Under the pieces are notes generated by a model. It was not told the DNA's origin. It made no database searches and was given only the letters and a program-made list of their open reading frames with translations. Shown piece after piece: positions 33,070-41,710 of a stretch of DNA of 64,000 bases. This stretch comes from Bacteroidales bacterium (GTDB lineage Bacteria; Bacteroidota; Bacteroidia; Bacteroidales; UBA3663). The position numbers were made by a program, and so were the translations under genes. Numbering within the stretch: position 1 is the first letter of the stretch; the number at the start of each line of letters is the position of its first letter. The stretch is taken from contig JAFZBE010000026.1 of the NCBI GenBank assembly GCA_017561935.1, forward strand, positions 1 through 64,000, given 5' to 3'.

Positions 33070-34032
33070 CTATGTGGCACTGAGCACGGCCTTGATCATG
33101 CGGTCGCGGCCCGTGACATCGGCGCGGAGCTCGATGTTGGAGTAACCCATTGCTTCAAGCAGTTGACACGTCGCCTGGCCAAAGGCTGTGTTGATTTCGA
33201 AATAGAGCGAACCGCCTTTGTTCAGGTGTTTTTGACCGAAACGGGCGATGGCCCGATAGAAGCGCAACGGATCGTCGTCGGGCACGAAGAGGGCAAGGGC
33301 AGGCTCATGTTTCAGTACAATTTCCGACATCGCAGAGGCCTCGTTCCGACAGACGTAAGGCGGATTGCTGACGATGATATCGAAATGTTGATAACCTTGT
33401 GGAAAAGTTTCGTGTAGAGATGTTGATTTCGCTGAGGAATCCATGTTATCAACATAGCTAAGTATGTCGATTTGAACGAATTGCAAGTTATCAACATGTT
33501 GTTGACATGAATTAGTGCGAGCGATGTTCAAAGCAGGCGCCGAAACATCGAGGGCGAGGACCTTTGCGCCTTCGATAACACGTGCCAAACTGATGGCTAT
33601 GCAACCCGATCCTGTGCCGACATCGCAGATGGTGAGAGGTGTCGCTTCGTCGTCGGACACGATGCGTGACGGCAATCGACGCGAACGCGCATCATCGACA
33701 ATCCAATCGACAAGTTCGGCCGTTTCGGGCCGGGGAATCAGCACGTCGGGACTCACCTTGAAACGTTCTCCGTAGAACCAAGCATAGCCCAGTGCCTGCT
33801 GGACGGGGATGCCCTGCTCCATCTGGACGATAATTTCCTTCAGACGGGTGCGCTGGTCCGCAGTCGGGATACGATCGGGATGCAAGAGGCGATCGGTACG
33901 GGTGATACCGCACACCTCTTCGAGCAACATGTCGGAGAGGGCGCGCACCTCGCGTTCATCGTAGAGAGGCAATCCCTGCGAATCGGCTACCCGTGACAGC
34001 TTCGCGCGTAATAACTTTATGGTGTCAAGCAT
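33070..34032 (-). CDS. prmC: Release factor glutamine methyltransferase PrmC
   Basis: 320 aa. Methylates the GGQ glutamine of RF1 and RF2. Rossmann motif CDVGTGSGCIAISLA and catalytic NPPY in IIVSNPPYVCRNE. Somewhat long, because about 20 extra residues (SYVDNMDSSAKSTSLHETF) precede NPPY. The DNA of that insert is AT-richer and holds TTATCAACA-like nonamers. The -7 box lies only 4 nt before the start codon, so the mRNA is probably leaderless. Confidence 0.93.
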   Translation of the reverse strand: MLDTIKLLRAKLSRVADSQGLPLYDEREVRALSDMLLEEVCGITRTDRLLHPDRIPTADQRTRLKEIIVQMEQGIPVQQALGYAWFYGERFKVSPDVLIPRPETAELVDWIVDDARSRRLPSRIVSDDEATPLTICDVGTGSGCIAISLARVIEGAKVLALDVSAPALNIARTNSCQQHVDNLQFVQIDILSYVDNMDSSAKSTSLHETFPQGYQHFDIIVSNPPYVCRNEASAMSEIVLKHEPALALFVPDDDPLRFYRAIARFGQKHLNKGGSLYFEINTAFGQATCQLLEAMGYSNIELRADVTGRDRMIKAVLSAT

Positions 34033-34036
34033 GGCG

Positions 34037-34044
34037 CAAAGTTA
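34037..34044 (-). promoter_or_regulatory. -7 promoter element abutting the prmC start
   Basis: The minus strand reads TAACTTTG, then GCGCC, then ATG. Transcription would start at or just inside the start codon. Confidence 0.5.
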
Positions 34045-34172
34045 GCGTATTTTTGTGAAATAATGGCATAAAAAGGTGTCATAATTTCTAAAAAATATGC
34101 CATTTCTCACGAATTTCCACTAAAATAATATAATTATGTGCCCAAAAAGGGCAATAATTGAAGAAAAATCAC

Positions 34173-34180
34173 TAAATTTG
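34173..34180 (+). promoter_or_regulatory. -7 promoter element of the DUF6242-bamA-skp cluster
   Basis: TAAATTTG followed by CGCAC; leader of about 22 nt to the ATG at 34209. Confidence 0.55.
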
Positions 34181-34208
34181 CGCACGATTTTTGGTATAAA
34201 TACGAGAT

Positions 34209-35747
34209 ATGAAACTTTTTCGATATATATCAGGTCTGCTCTGCTGGGCTATCGTTGCCCTCGGGCTTTCCTCGTGCCTTGGCTCGAACGATTCGGAGAC
34301 AGTTGAGACCAACCGATACAACTGCATCATAACGGCGTTCTCGCTCGAAGACAATTCCTCGGTCTGCTCCGGCCTTTCGAAGTATTCATTCACCATCGAC
34401 AACTACGGGCTGAGCGATGACTCGATTCATGCACTCTTCCCCGACGACGGCATCATCTTTAACCCTGATTCATTGCCTTGCGGGGCGATTGCAGATTCAG
34501 TGAAGATCTCGGTAAGCTATGCCTCGCCCGACAGTGCCTATCTGAATCTTTACGCACTCGATGGCACCTTGGGCCAGTATGCGGAATTCTCGACCGACTC
34601 GGCTTTCTATTTCGCCTCCTACCCCGATGCCCGCATGACCCTCGTGGCCCATGGCGGCAACCGCAAGACCTACCACATCAAGGTCAACGTCCACAAGGTA
34701 GTGGGCGACACCATCATCTGGCATGACTACACCGACGAGCTTTGGGCCAACATGAACATCACCGACCAGCGCACCGACACCCTCGGGAAGACACTCTTCT
34801 GGTTTGTGGAGGAGAATGGTCAGAGCTACAAGGTGAGCACCTCGCAGCTCAGCGAGAACAGCCCCAAGGAATGGCAACCCATGTCCGACGTGAGCGTAGC
34901 CGAGGGAGAGCTGCTTGACCTCACCACCCTCTACAACTGGCATAATCAGTTCTATGCCATCGGCAAGACCCAAGGCCGACTGATGACTTCGACCGATGGC
35001 TTCCACTGGGAGGTGGCAAGCAGCGGACATACGTTTGTGGCCATCTTGGGCAATCAATACCGCACCAAGGACGTCTTTGGAAACTGGAACCAGGATTCGC
35101 TGAACGTCATCGTCAAGGTGGATGATGCCTATCGTTTTGCCGTTTCGGCCGATGCCGCCAGCTGGCATGTGGCACAACAGATACCCGAGGGCTTCCCCGT
35201 GACGGGCTTCACACGTCCCATCTGGACCGAGGCACGCAGCGACTATGGCAATCTCACCTCACGACTCTACATCACCGGCGGCCTCACAGCTTCGGGACAA
35301 TTCGTGTCGAGCACATGGTCGTGCGACGGCTGGTCGGACAACGTCCAGGGGCCCAACTGGGTGGAGTTCACGCAAGACGAAATGCCAGGCATGTATGGCG
35401 CTACGGTGCTCGAATATACACTCGACAGCGACAATCCGAAGACGTTCTGGCTGCTCCATCCGGGATTCACTGCCACGGGCGACGTGCCTACCCACAAACT
35501 GTTCGGCAAGTACTACACTACGCTGTACTATTCGGAGGATAGTGGTGTGAGCTGGCATCGTCTGAGCCGCTACTATACCCAGTATGCCGACAATACGCCG
35601 ATAGGCAAGGTGGCATGCAACTCGGCCTTCTTCGATCCCCACTCCTATCAGATGTATTTCTTTGGCGGTCGCCGTGCCGATGGCACGTTCAAGACCTCGG
35701 TTTGGGGTGGACAGCTGAACTCACTAACGTTCGATAAGCTACGTTGA
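34209..35747 (+). CDS. DUF6242 family lipoprotein
   Basis: 512 aa. Lipobox LGLSSC with Cys at 23. A short beta-sandwich domain (NYGLSDDSIHALFP... SVSYASPDSAYLNLYALDG, in parts) is followed by beta-propeller-like repeats (GRLMTSTDGFHWE and YYSEDSGVSWHRLS), the pattern of DUF6242, a Bacteroidales-only family. The role is unknown; in many relatives it stands upstream of the uppS/bamA genes. The stop codon overlaps the next start by 1 nt. Confidence 0.82.
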   Translation: MKLFRYISGLLCWAIVALGLSSCLGSNDSETVETNRYNCIITAFSLEDNSSVCSGLSKYSFTIDNYGLSDDSIHALFPDDGIIFNPDSLPCGAIADSVKISVSYASPDSAYLNLYALDGTLGQYAEFSTDSAFYFASYPDARMTLVAHGGNRKTYHIKVNVHKVVGDTIIWHDYTDELWANMNITDQRTDTLGKTLFWFVEENGQSYKVSTSQLSENSPKEWQPMSDVSVAEGELLDLTTLYNWHNQFYAIGKTQGRLMTSTDGFHWEVASSGHTFVAILGNQYRTKDVFGNWNQDSLNVIVKVDDAYRFAVSADAASWHVAQQIPEGFPVTGFTRPIWTEARSDYGNLTSRLYITGGLTASGQFVSSTWSCDGWSDNVQGPNWVEFTQDEMPGMYGATVLEYTLDSDNPKTFWLLHPGFTATGDVPTHKLFGKYYTTLYYSEDSGVSWHRLSRYYTQYADNTPIGKVACNSAFFDPHSYQMYFFGGRRADGTFKTSVWGGQLNSLTFDKLR

Positions 35748-36439
35748 TGCGCATGAAGAAATGGCTGTTGACCTGTCTTTTGACCACCGCCCTCTCCGCG
35801 ACGATGGCACAAGAGAAGGAATACCTCTACGAAATAGGTGCTGGAACCGGTATCAGTTGGGGTTATGGTGACGTTAATGCCTCGAAGGCTGTCTATAACC
35901 CTTCCCTTTCGTACAGCCTCCTCTACCGCTACAACCTCAACCTGCGCTGGGCTTTAGCCGCAGAACTGCAGAGCGCGGGCATCAAGGGGGACACACGCGA
36001 CTTCGATGCTGCCTTCCCGGGCGGCGACTATAACTTCAGCCGACGCTACTGGCAACTGCAAGTGCGTCCAGAGGTCCACTTCTGGAATTACGGACTGGGC
36101 AGCGACTATCGAGAGAAGAAACGCTATACCCCCTTCCTCACGGCAGGCCTCTCGGCCGGTCTGGTGAACGGTGGTGACGAAGGCTCGTCGTTTGCGTTGG
36201 GCATCCCCTTCGGCGTGGGCTACAAATTCAAGATGGCCAAACGCTGGAATGCGCAGGTGACCTGTCTCTTCACCAAGACATTCAGCGATGAGCTCGACGG
36301 ATGCGTCGATCCCGAATGCATCGAAACAAGTTCGCTCATCGACAACGACTGGATGGCATCGATCCAATTCAGCGTGACCTTCGACTTCAAGGAACGTTGC
36401 ATCGAATGCCACAACCAGAAGAATCAGATGAGGAAATGA
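35747..36439 (+). CDS. DUF6089 family outer-membrane beta-barrel protein
   Basis: 230 aa from MRMKKWLL (TTG immediately upstream also in frame). Signal peptide ends MAQ. The body is alternating strands (YEIGAGTGISWGYGDVN, SYSLLYRYNLNLRWALAAEL) typical of a small eight-strand porin-like barrel, ending with a cysteine-containing periplasmic tail (CIECHNQ). DUF6089 proteins stand next to uppS/bamA in this order. Function unknown. Confidence 0.83.
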   Translation: MRMKKWLLTCLLTTALSATMAQEKEYLYEIGAGTGISWGYGDVNASKAVYNPSLSYSLLYRYNLNLRWALAAELQSAGIKGDTRDFDAAFPGGDYNFSRRYWQLQVRPEVHFWNYGLGSDYREKKRYTPFLTAGLSAGLVNGGDEGSSFALGIPFGVGYKFKMAKRWNAQVTCLFTKTFSDELDGCVDPECIETSSLIDNDWMASIQFSVTFDFKERCIECHNQKNQMRK

Positions 36440-36487
36440 CATTCATTTTGATCCCATCCTGACCAAAGACAAATACAAGAACGCGAT

Positions 36488-37246
36488 ATGGCAAAACTTG
36501 AACAAATCGATAAGTCACGCACCCCCAAGTCGGTGGCCATCATCATGGACGGCAACGGACGTTGGGCCAAACTGCGTGGGAAAGATCGCTCCGAAGGCCA
36601 CAAGGCCGGCATCGATTCTCTGCACGACTCTATTGAGGCCGCAAAATGGGCAGGTGTCGAGTACCTTACCGTCTATGCCTTCTCGACCGAGAACTGGAAT
36701 CGTCCGCAGAAGGAGGTTGACACGCTCATGAACCTCATCGCATACGCCGTCGAGCTGGAGACACCCGACATGATCCGCAAGGGCGTGCGCCTCGGTATGA
36801 TCGGCGACTTCAGCCGTGTACCCAAGTTTGCCATGGACAAGCTTCACTGGTCCATCGAACAAACCAAGCATTGCAAGGATATCACCCTCATCATCGCCCT
36901 AAGCTACAGTGCGCGATGGGAACTCGTCGATACGATGCAACGCCTGGCAAGGCAGTGCGTCGAAGGAAGCATCCGCCCAGAAGATATCGATCAGGAGATG
37001 ATCAGCCGTAATCTGACCACTTCGTGGTACCCCGATCCAGATCTGCTGATTCGCACCGGCGGTGAGGAGCGTATCTCGAACTTCCTCCTCTGGCAGATCT
37101 CCTACTCTGAGCTTTACTTCACCCCCGTCCTTTGGCCCGACTTCCACCACGAGCAGTTCTACGATGCTATTGTGGACTATCAGTCACGTGAACGTCGATT
37201 CGGCAAGACCAGCGCCCAGGTGCAGGCTGAAGCCAGCGCCCAATAA
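36488..37246 (+). CDS. uppS: Undecaprenyl (isoprenyl) diphosphate synthase
   Basis: 252 aa. Cis-prenyltransferase making the C55 lipid carrier for peptidoglycan and polysaccharides. Shows AIIMDGNGRWAK with the catalytic Asp, FSTENWNRP, and the C-terminal RTGGEERISNFLLWQISYSE. Cytoplasmic face of the membrane. bamA begins 26 nt downstream. Confidence 0.96.
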   Translation: MAKLEQIDKSRTPKSVAIIMDGNGRWAKLRGKDRSEGHKAGIDSLHDSIEAAKWAGVEYLTVYAFSTENWNRPQKEVDTLMNLIAYAVELETPDMIRKGVRLGMIGDFSRVPKFAMDKLHWSIEQTKHCKDITLIIALSYSARWELVDTMQRLARQCVEGSIRPEDIDQEMISRNLTTSWYPDPDLLIRTGGEERISNFLLWQISYSELYFTPVLWPDFHHEQFYDAIVDYQSRERRFGKTSAQVQAEASAQ

Positions 37247-37272
37247 CTCAGTAATTACACATTATTAAATTA

Positions 37273-39969
37273 ATGATACGTAAATTCACGATACTGCTCC
37301 TCCTCGTAATGTCTTTTGCGGGCATCACTTTGGCCCAGGAGCTTCCCAACGACACCATCTATCACCCGACGGTCAACCAAACCGCGCAGTCGGGGAAGAA
37401 ATATACCATCCGTGGCATTGAGGTCACCGGCGCCGACAACTACGAGGATTATGTCCTCATCGGATTCTCGGGTCTCTCTATCGGGCAGACCATCACCGTG
37501 CCTGGCGACGAGGTGACCAACGCTGTGAAGCGTTTCTGGCGCCAAGGTCTCTTCAGCGACGTGACCATCACGCTCGAGAAAGTGTATGAGAACGACTGCT
37601 GGCTAAAGATTGCCTTGACTCCACGTCCGCGCATCGCCAACATCGAATACGATGGTGTCAAGAAGTCCGAACGTGAAGACCTCGACGCACAGATCGGTGT
37701 GGCCAAGGGCAGCCAAGTGACTCCCAACATCATCGACCGAGCAAAGACCATCATCAAACGCTACTATGATGGCAAGGGTTATCAGAATGCCGATGTCGAG
37801 ATCTATCAGCAGGACGACTCCACGCTGCAGAACATGGTGAACCTCACCATCTATGTCGATAAGCACGAGAAGGTGAAGATCAAGAACCTCGTAATCAACG
37901 GCCTCGGCACCTGGGACAGCATCGGCCACAAGAAACTGCTCCCTCTTAAGAAGAACTACATGACCTACCGCAAGGCGAATGCAGCGCTCAAGAAGACCAA
38001 CGCCGTGAACAAATGGTACAACGCATTCCGTGCCAAGAAGTTCGTGCCTGAGACCTACAAGGAGGACAAGCAGAAGCTCATCGACAAGTTCCACGAGCTG
38101 GGCTATCGCGATGCACGTATCCTGAGCGACAAGCAGGAACAGTATGATGCCAAGCACATCAACCTCACCATCGATGTCGAGGAGGGACAGAAATACTACA
38201 TCCGTCACATGTCGGTGGTTGGCAACACCGTCGAAACGGAACAACGTCTGCTCGCCTTCCTTCAGTTGGAGCGAGGCGATGTCTATAACCAGAAGAAGAT
38301 CAAGAAACGCATCGACGAGGATGAGGATGGCATCGGCACCCTCTACATGGACCAAGGCTACCTCTTCTTCCACATGGACCCCATTGAGGTGAACATCGAA
38401 GGTGACTCGGTGGATCTGGAATTCCGCGTCGTCGAAGGTCCTCCGGCCCACATCAACAAAGTGGTCATCAACGGTAACGACCGACTCTATGAGCACGTTA
38501 TTCGCCGTGAGCTACGCACCCGCCCAGGTGAGCTCTTCTCGAAGACTGACCTCATCCGTTCGGCACGTGAGTTGGCACAGACAGGACACTTCGACCCAGA
38601 GAAGATGAATCCTCGCCCCGTGCCCAACACCGAGGACGGTACTGTAGATATCATCTACGACCTCGAGTCGAAGGCCAACGACCAGGTGGAGTTCTCGCTC
38701 GGCTGGGGTTCCACAGGTCTCATCGGACGCATCTCGCTCAAGTTGACCAACATCTCGATGAAGGACATCTTCCATCCTTCACGTTATCACGGCATCTACC
38801 CCTCGGGTGAAGGCGAGACGTTCACCCTGTCGGTACAGACCAACGCGCAGTACTATCAGTCGTACTCGGTGTCGTACATGAACCCCTGGTTCGGAGACAA
38901 GCGACCCAATTCGCTCAACCTCTCAATCTATTATTCCCGCCAGTCGGACATCAACTCGCGCTACTATAGCAATACGTACTATAACAATTACTACAACGGT
39001 TATTACGGAGGCTACAGCCCCTATGGCTACGGATATGGCGGGTATGGATATGGCGGCTACGGTTACGGCTACGGCAACACCGCCTCGTACGAATATGCCA
39101 TCGACCCCGACAAGTCGATACAGATGATTGGCGCCTCACTGGGCTTCGGCAAGCGTCTGAGCTGGCCCGACGACTACTTCCAGTTGCAGGCATTGCTCAA
39201 CTACCACGTCTATATCCTCAAGGACTGGCAGTACTTCCCCGTCTCGAACGGTACGTCGAACAGCCTCTCCGTCGAAGCTATCCTTTCGCGTAACTCGATC
39301 GACAATCCTTACTACACACGTCGTGGTTCGACCTTCACCCTCGATGCCGAGTTGGCTCCACCCTACTCCCTCTTCCAGGACAAGGAGAAGCTTGCTGCAC
39401 AGGAGAAGTATTCGCAGGACAAGATGCGCTGGCTGGAGTTCTGGAAGATCAAGTTCTCGACCAAGACTTTCACCCCCATCATCGGCAACACGCGAACGCT
39501 CGTGTTCCACACCCGCTCCGATTTCGGCTTCCTGGGCCACTACAACCCCAACAAGTTGTCGCCCTTCAACAGCTATTACATGGGTGGTGACGGCAACTCG
39601 TACTACTCGTCGAGCTACATCACCGAGTACATTCCGCTTCGCGGTTACGAGAACGGCTCGCTTACTTCAAGCTACAACGACGTAGCCACCTGCTATGCTC
39701 GCCTTGTTGCCGAATTGCGCTATCCGTTCATGCTCGAAACCTCATCGACCATCTACGGCCTTGTATTTGCTGAAGCCGGTAACGCTTGGACCGACATCAA
39801 GTACTTTAACCCATTCTCGCTGAAACGCTCGTTGGGTGCTGGTGTCCGCATCTTCCTCCCGATGATCGGCATGTTGGGCATCGACTGGGGTTATGGTTTC
39901 GACAACACCTTCGGTTCGTCAAGCAATTCGGGTTCGAACTTCCACTTCGTCATCGGCCAAGAGTTCTAA
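37273..39969 (+). CDS. bamA: Outer-membrane assembly factor BamA
   Basis: 898 aa. Signal peptide (ending LAQ), five POTRA domains (IRGIEVTGADNYEDYVL is the first; HMSVVGNTVETEQRLL and KVVINGNDRLYEHVIRREL are later ones), then the 16-strand Omp85 barrel with GAGVRIFLPMIGMLGIDWGYG and C-terminal FHFVIGQEF. It inserts beta-barrel proteins into the outer membrane. The barrel carries a Tyr/Gly/Asn-rich insert of about 39 residues (564-602), probably in a surface loop. Operon with uppS and three Skp homologues. Confidence 0.96.
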   Translation: MIRKFTILLLLVMSFAGITLAQELPNDTIYHPTVNQTAQSGKKYTIRGIEVTGADNYEDYVLIGFSGLSIGQTITVPGDEVTNAVKRFWRQGLFSDVTITLEKVYENDCWLKIALTPRPRIANIEYDGVKKSEREDLDAQIGVAKGSQVTPNIIDRAKTIIKRYYDGKGYQNADVEIYQQDDSTLQNMVNLTIYVDKHEKVKIKNLVINGLGTWDSIGHKKLLPLKKNYMTYRKANAALKKTNAVNKWYNAFRAKKFVPETYKEDKQKLIDKFHELGYRDARILSDKQEQYDAKHINLTIDVEEGQKYYIRHMSVVGNTVETEQRLLAFLQLERGDVYNQKKIKKRIDEDEDGIGTLYMDQGYLFFHMDPIEVNIEGDSVDLEFRVVEGPPAHINKVVINGNDRLYEHVIRRELRTRPGELFSKTDLIRSARELAQTGHFDPEKMNPRPVPNTEDGTVDIIYDLESKANDQVEFSLGWGSTGLIGRISLKLTNISMKDIFHPSRYHGIYPSGEGETFTLSVQTNAQYYQSYSVSYMNPWFGDKRPNSLNLSIYYSRQSDINSRYYSNTYYNNYYNGYYGGYSPYGYGYGGYGYGGYGYGYGNTASYEYAIDPDKSIQMIGASLGFGKRLSWPDDYFQLQALLNYHVYILKDWQYFPVSNGTSNSLSVEAILSRNSIDNPYYTRRGSTFTLDAELAPPYSLFQDKEKLAAQEKYSQDKMRWLEFWKIKFSTKTFTPIIGNTRTLVFHTRSDFGFLGHYNPNKLSPFNSYYMGGDGNSYYSSSYITEYIPLRGYENGSLTSSYNDVATCYARLVAELRYPFMLETSSTIYGLVFAEAGNAWTDIKYFNPFSLKRSLGAGVRIFLPMIGMLGIDWGYGFDNTFGSSSNSGSNFHFVIGQEF

Positions 39970-40058
39970 ATGCTCCCGCCTATTGCTAAAAGATTTAAAC
40001 TTCATCATTTTTGTAAAGTCTTATAAGCAAAAAACAACTTTAAATTACCTTTTGCTAT

Positions 40059-40568
40059 ATGAAGAAAATCATCATCGCATGCGTTGTCGCCCTCTTGGGC
40101 AGCGTGAATGCCTTTGCACAGAAGTATGCACTTATCGACATGGATTATATCCTGAAGCAGATCCCCCAGTACGAAATGGCTAACGAGCAGCTCAACCAGA
40201 TCAGCAAGCGCTGGCAGGCCGAGGTTGAGACATTGGCTTCTGAAGCTGAACAGATGTACAAGCAGTATGAGGCCGACATGGTCTATTTAACCCAGGAGCA
40301 GAAGATCCAGCGCGAGAACGACATCCTCGCCAAGGAGAAGGAGGTACAGGACCTGCGCCTCAAGTACTTTGGTCCCGAAGGTGAACTTTATCAGAAACGC
40401 AACAGCCTGGTAGGACATATCCAGGATGATATCTACAACGCCGTGAAGGAGATTGCTGAGAAGAACAGTTTCTCGATGGTCATCGACCGCGCTTCGGCCG
40501 AAAGCATCATCTATGCAAGCCCGAAAGTAGATATCTCGAAGGAGGTGTTGCAGAAGATGGGATATTAG
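40059..40568 (+). CDS. OmpH/Skp periplasmic chaperone, first copy
   Basis: 169 aa with signal peptide ending AFAQ. KYALIDMDYILKQIPQYE opens the Skp core, followed by two long charged helices (tentacle arms) and the closing strand SFSMVIDRASAESIIYAS. Skp trimers hold unfolded outer-membrane proteins in the periplasm for BamA. First of three tandem paralogues. Confidence 0.92.
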   Translation: MKKIIIACVVALLGSVNAFAQKYALIDMDYILKQIPQYEMANEQLNQISKRWQAEVETLASEAEQMYKQYEADMVYLTQEQKIQRENDILAKEKEVQDLRLKYFGPEGELYQKRNSLVGHIQDDIYNAVKEIAEKNSFSMVIDRASAESIIYASPKVDISKEVLQKMGY

Positions 40569-40617
40569 AAAACAATCTACAGAAATCTATAAAACAAACA
40601 AAACAAACACCAAAACT

Positions 40618-41124
40618 ATGTTCAAAAAACTCTTTGTAGCAGCCATCGTTGCTGCCGCAAGCATCACTTCTTATGCTCAGACCCTCAAGATTGGTACCGT
40701 CAACCTCGACGAAGTAATGCAGGCTATGCCCGAAACTTCGGTGCTCGAGAAGGAATTGGCCGATCGCACCACCAAGTTCCAGACTCAGGCCAAGAGCATG
40801 CAGGACGAGTTCCAGACCAAGTACCAGGCTTACGTTGAGCAGGCTGACACGCTTGATGATTTGACACGTGGCGTCCGTGAGGATGAGCTCCGTTCACTCC
40901 AGCAGCGTGCTGAGCAGTATCAGCAGAGCGCTTACCAGCAGATTACTCAGTATCGTGAGCAGCAGCTTGGCATGATCCAGGAGAAGCTCTTCAAGGCTGT
41001 GAAGACCGTGGGCGACCGCGAGAAGTTCCTCGCCGTATTCCCCATTAACGATGCCACCTATTTCTCGGCTTCTCAAACTACCGATGTGACGGCTCTCGTC
41101 AAGTCTGAACTCGGCATCAAGTAA
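40618..41124 (+). CDS. OmpH/Skp periplasmic chaperone, second copy
   Basis: 168 aa, signal peptide ending SYAQ. KIGTVNLDEVMQAMPETSVLE matches the Skp N-terminus (in parts), then glutamine-rich helical arms (LQQRAEQYQQSAYQQITQYR in parts), and FLAVFPINDATYFSASQ near the C-terminus. 50 nt after the first copy and 11 nt before the third. Confidence 0.92.
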   Translation: MFKKLFVAAIVAAASITSYAQTLKIGTVNLDEVMQAMPETSVLEKELADRTTKFQTQAKSMQDEFQTKYQAYVEQADTLDDLTRGVREDELRSLQQRAEQYQQSAYQQITQYREQQLGMIQEKLFKAVKTVGDREKFLAVFPINDATYFSASQTTDVTALVKSELGIK

Positions 41125-41135
41125 TAATTCCTCCT

Positions 41136-41657
41136 ATGAAGCACTTCCTTGCATGCTGTTTTTTGTCCGTCCTCATCGCTTTCGGGCTGAATGCACAGAC
41201 CGAACGGACGGTGCCCAAGTTCGGCAACATCGACATGGCCCAGCTTTTCAGGCTTATGCCCGAGAGCAAGGCCATCGAGAATGAACTCGAGCAAATCAAG
41301 ATCGCCTATGACAACGAGATACAGAAGATGGGCGAAGATTATCAGATCAAGGTAAGTGACTTCGTGGCTGTACAGCAGACGCTCGACCCCAACATTGCCG
41401 AGGCTCGTGCTCAGGAGATTGAGCAGTTGCAGCAACGCATCCAACAGTTCCGCGAGAAGGCAGCACAGAGTCTTCGCGAACAACGTGAGGCCAAGACTGC
41501 CCCGCTCATCGAACGCGTCTCGCAGGCTATTCAAGCTGTAGGCGAAAAGTACGGCTACACCTATATCTTCGACCTCAAGCAAGCAGGTATCATGTACTTC
41601 TCTCCCGAGCAGTGCGATGATGTCTTCCCGCTTGTAAAGGCCGAGTTGGGATTCTAA
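41136..41657 (+). CDS. OmpH/Skp periplasmic chaperone, third copy
   Basis: 173 aa, signal peptide ending LNAQ. Core KFGNIDMAQLFRLMPESKAIE, helical arms with IEQLQQRIQQFREKAAQ, and YTYIFDLKQAGIMYFSPEQ at the end. Clearly paralogous to the two preceding genes; the operon ends with a strong hairpin. Confidence 0.92.
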   Translation: MKHFLACCFLSVLIAFGLNAQTERTVPKFGNIDMAQLFRLMPESKAIENELEQIKIAYDNEIQKMGEDYQIKVSDFVAVQQTLDPNIAEARAQEIEQLQQRIQQFREKAAQSLREQREAKTAPLIERVSQAIQAVGEKYGYTYIFDLKQAGIMYFSPEQCDDVFPLVKAELGF

Positions 41658-41673
41658 ATGACGAACAATTGAC

Positions 41674-41710
41674 AACAGAGGGTGCGGCGATGCCGCACCC
41701 TCTGTTATTT
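41674..41710. terminator. Bidirectional terminator between skp and the ABC exporter
   Basis: Perfect 15-bp stem AACAGAGGGTGCGGC/GCCGCACCCTCTGTT, loop GAT, then ATTTCTTC on the plus strand. The right arm includes part of the minus-strand adaptor gene's stop codon (41705-41707). Confidence 0.9.
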
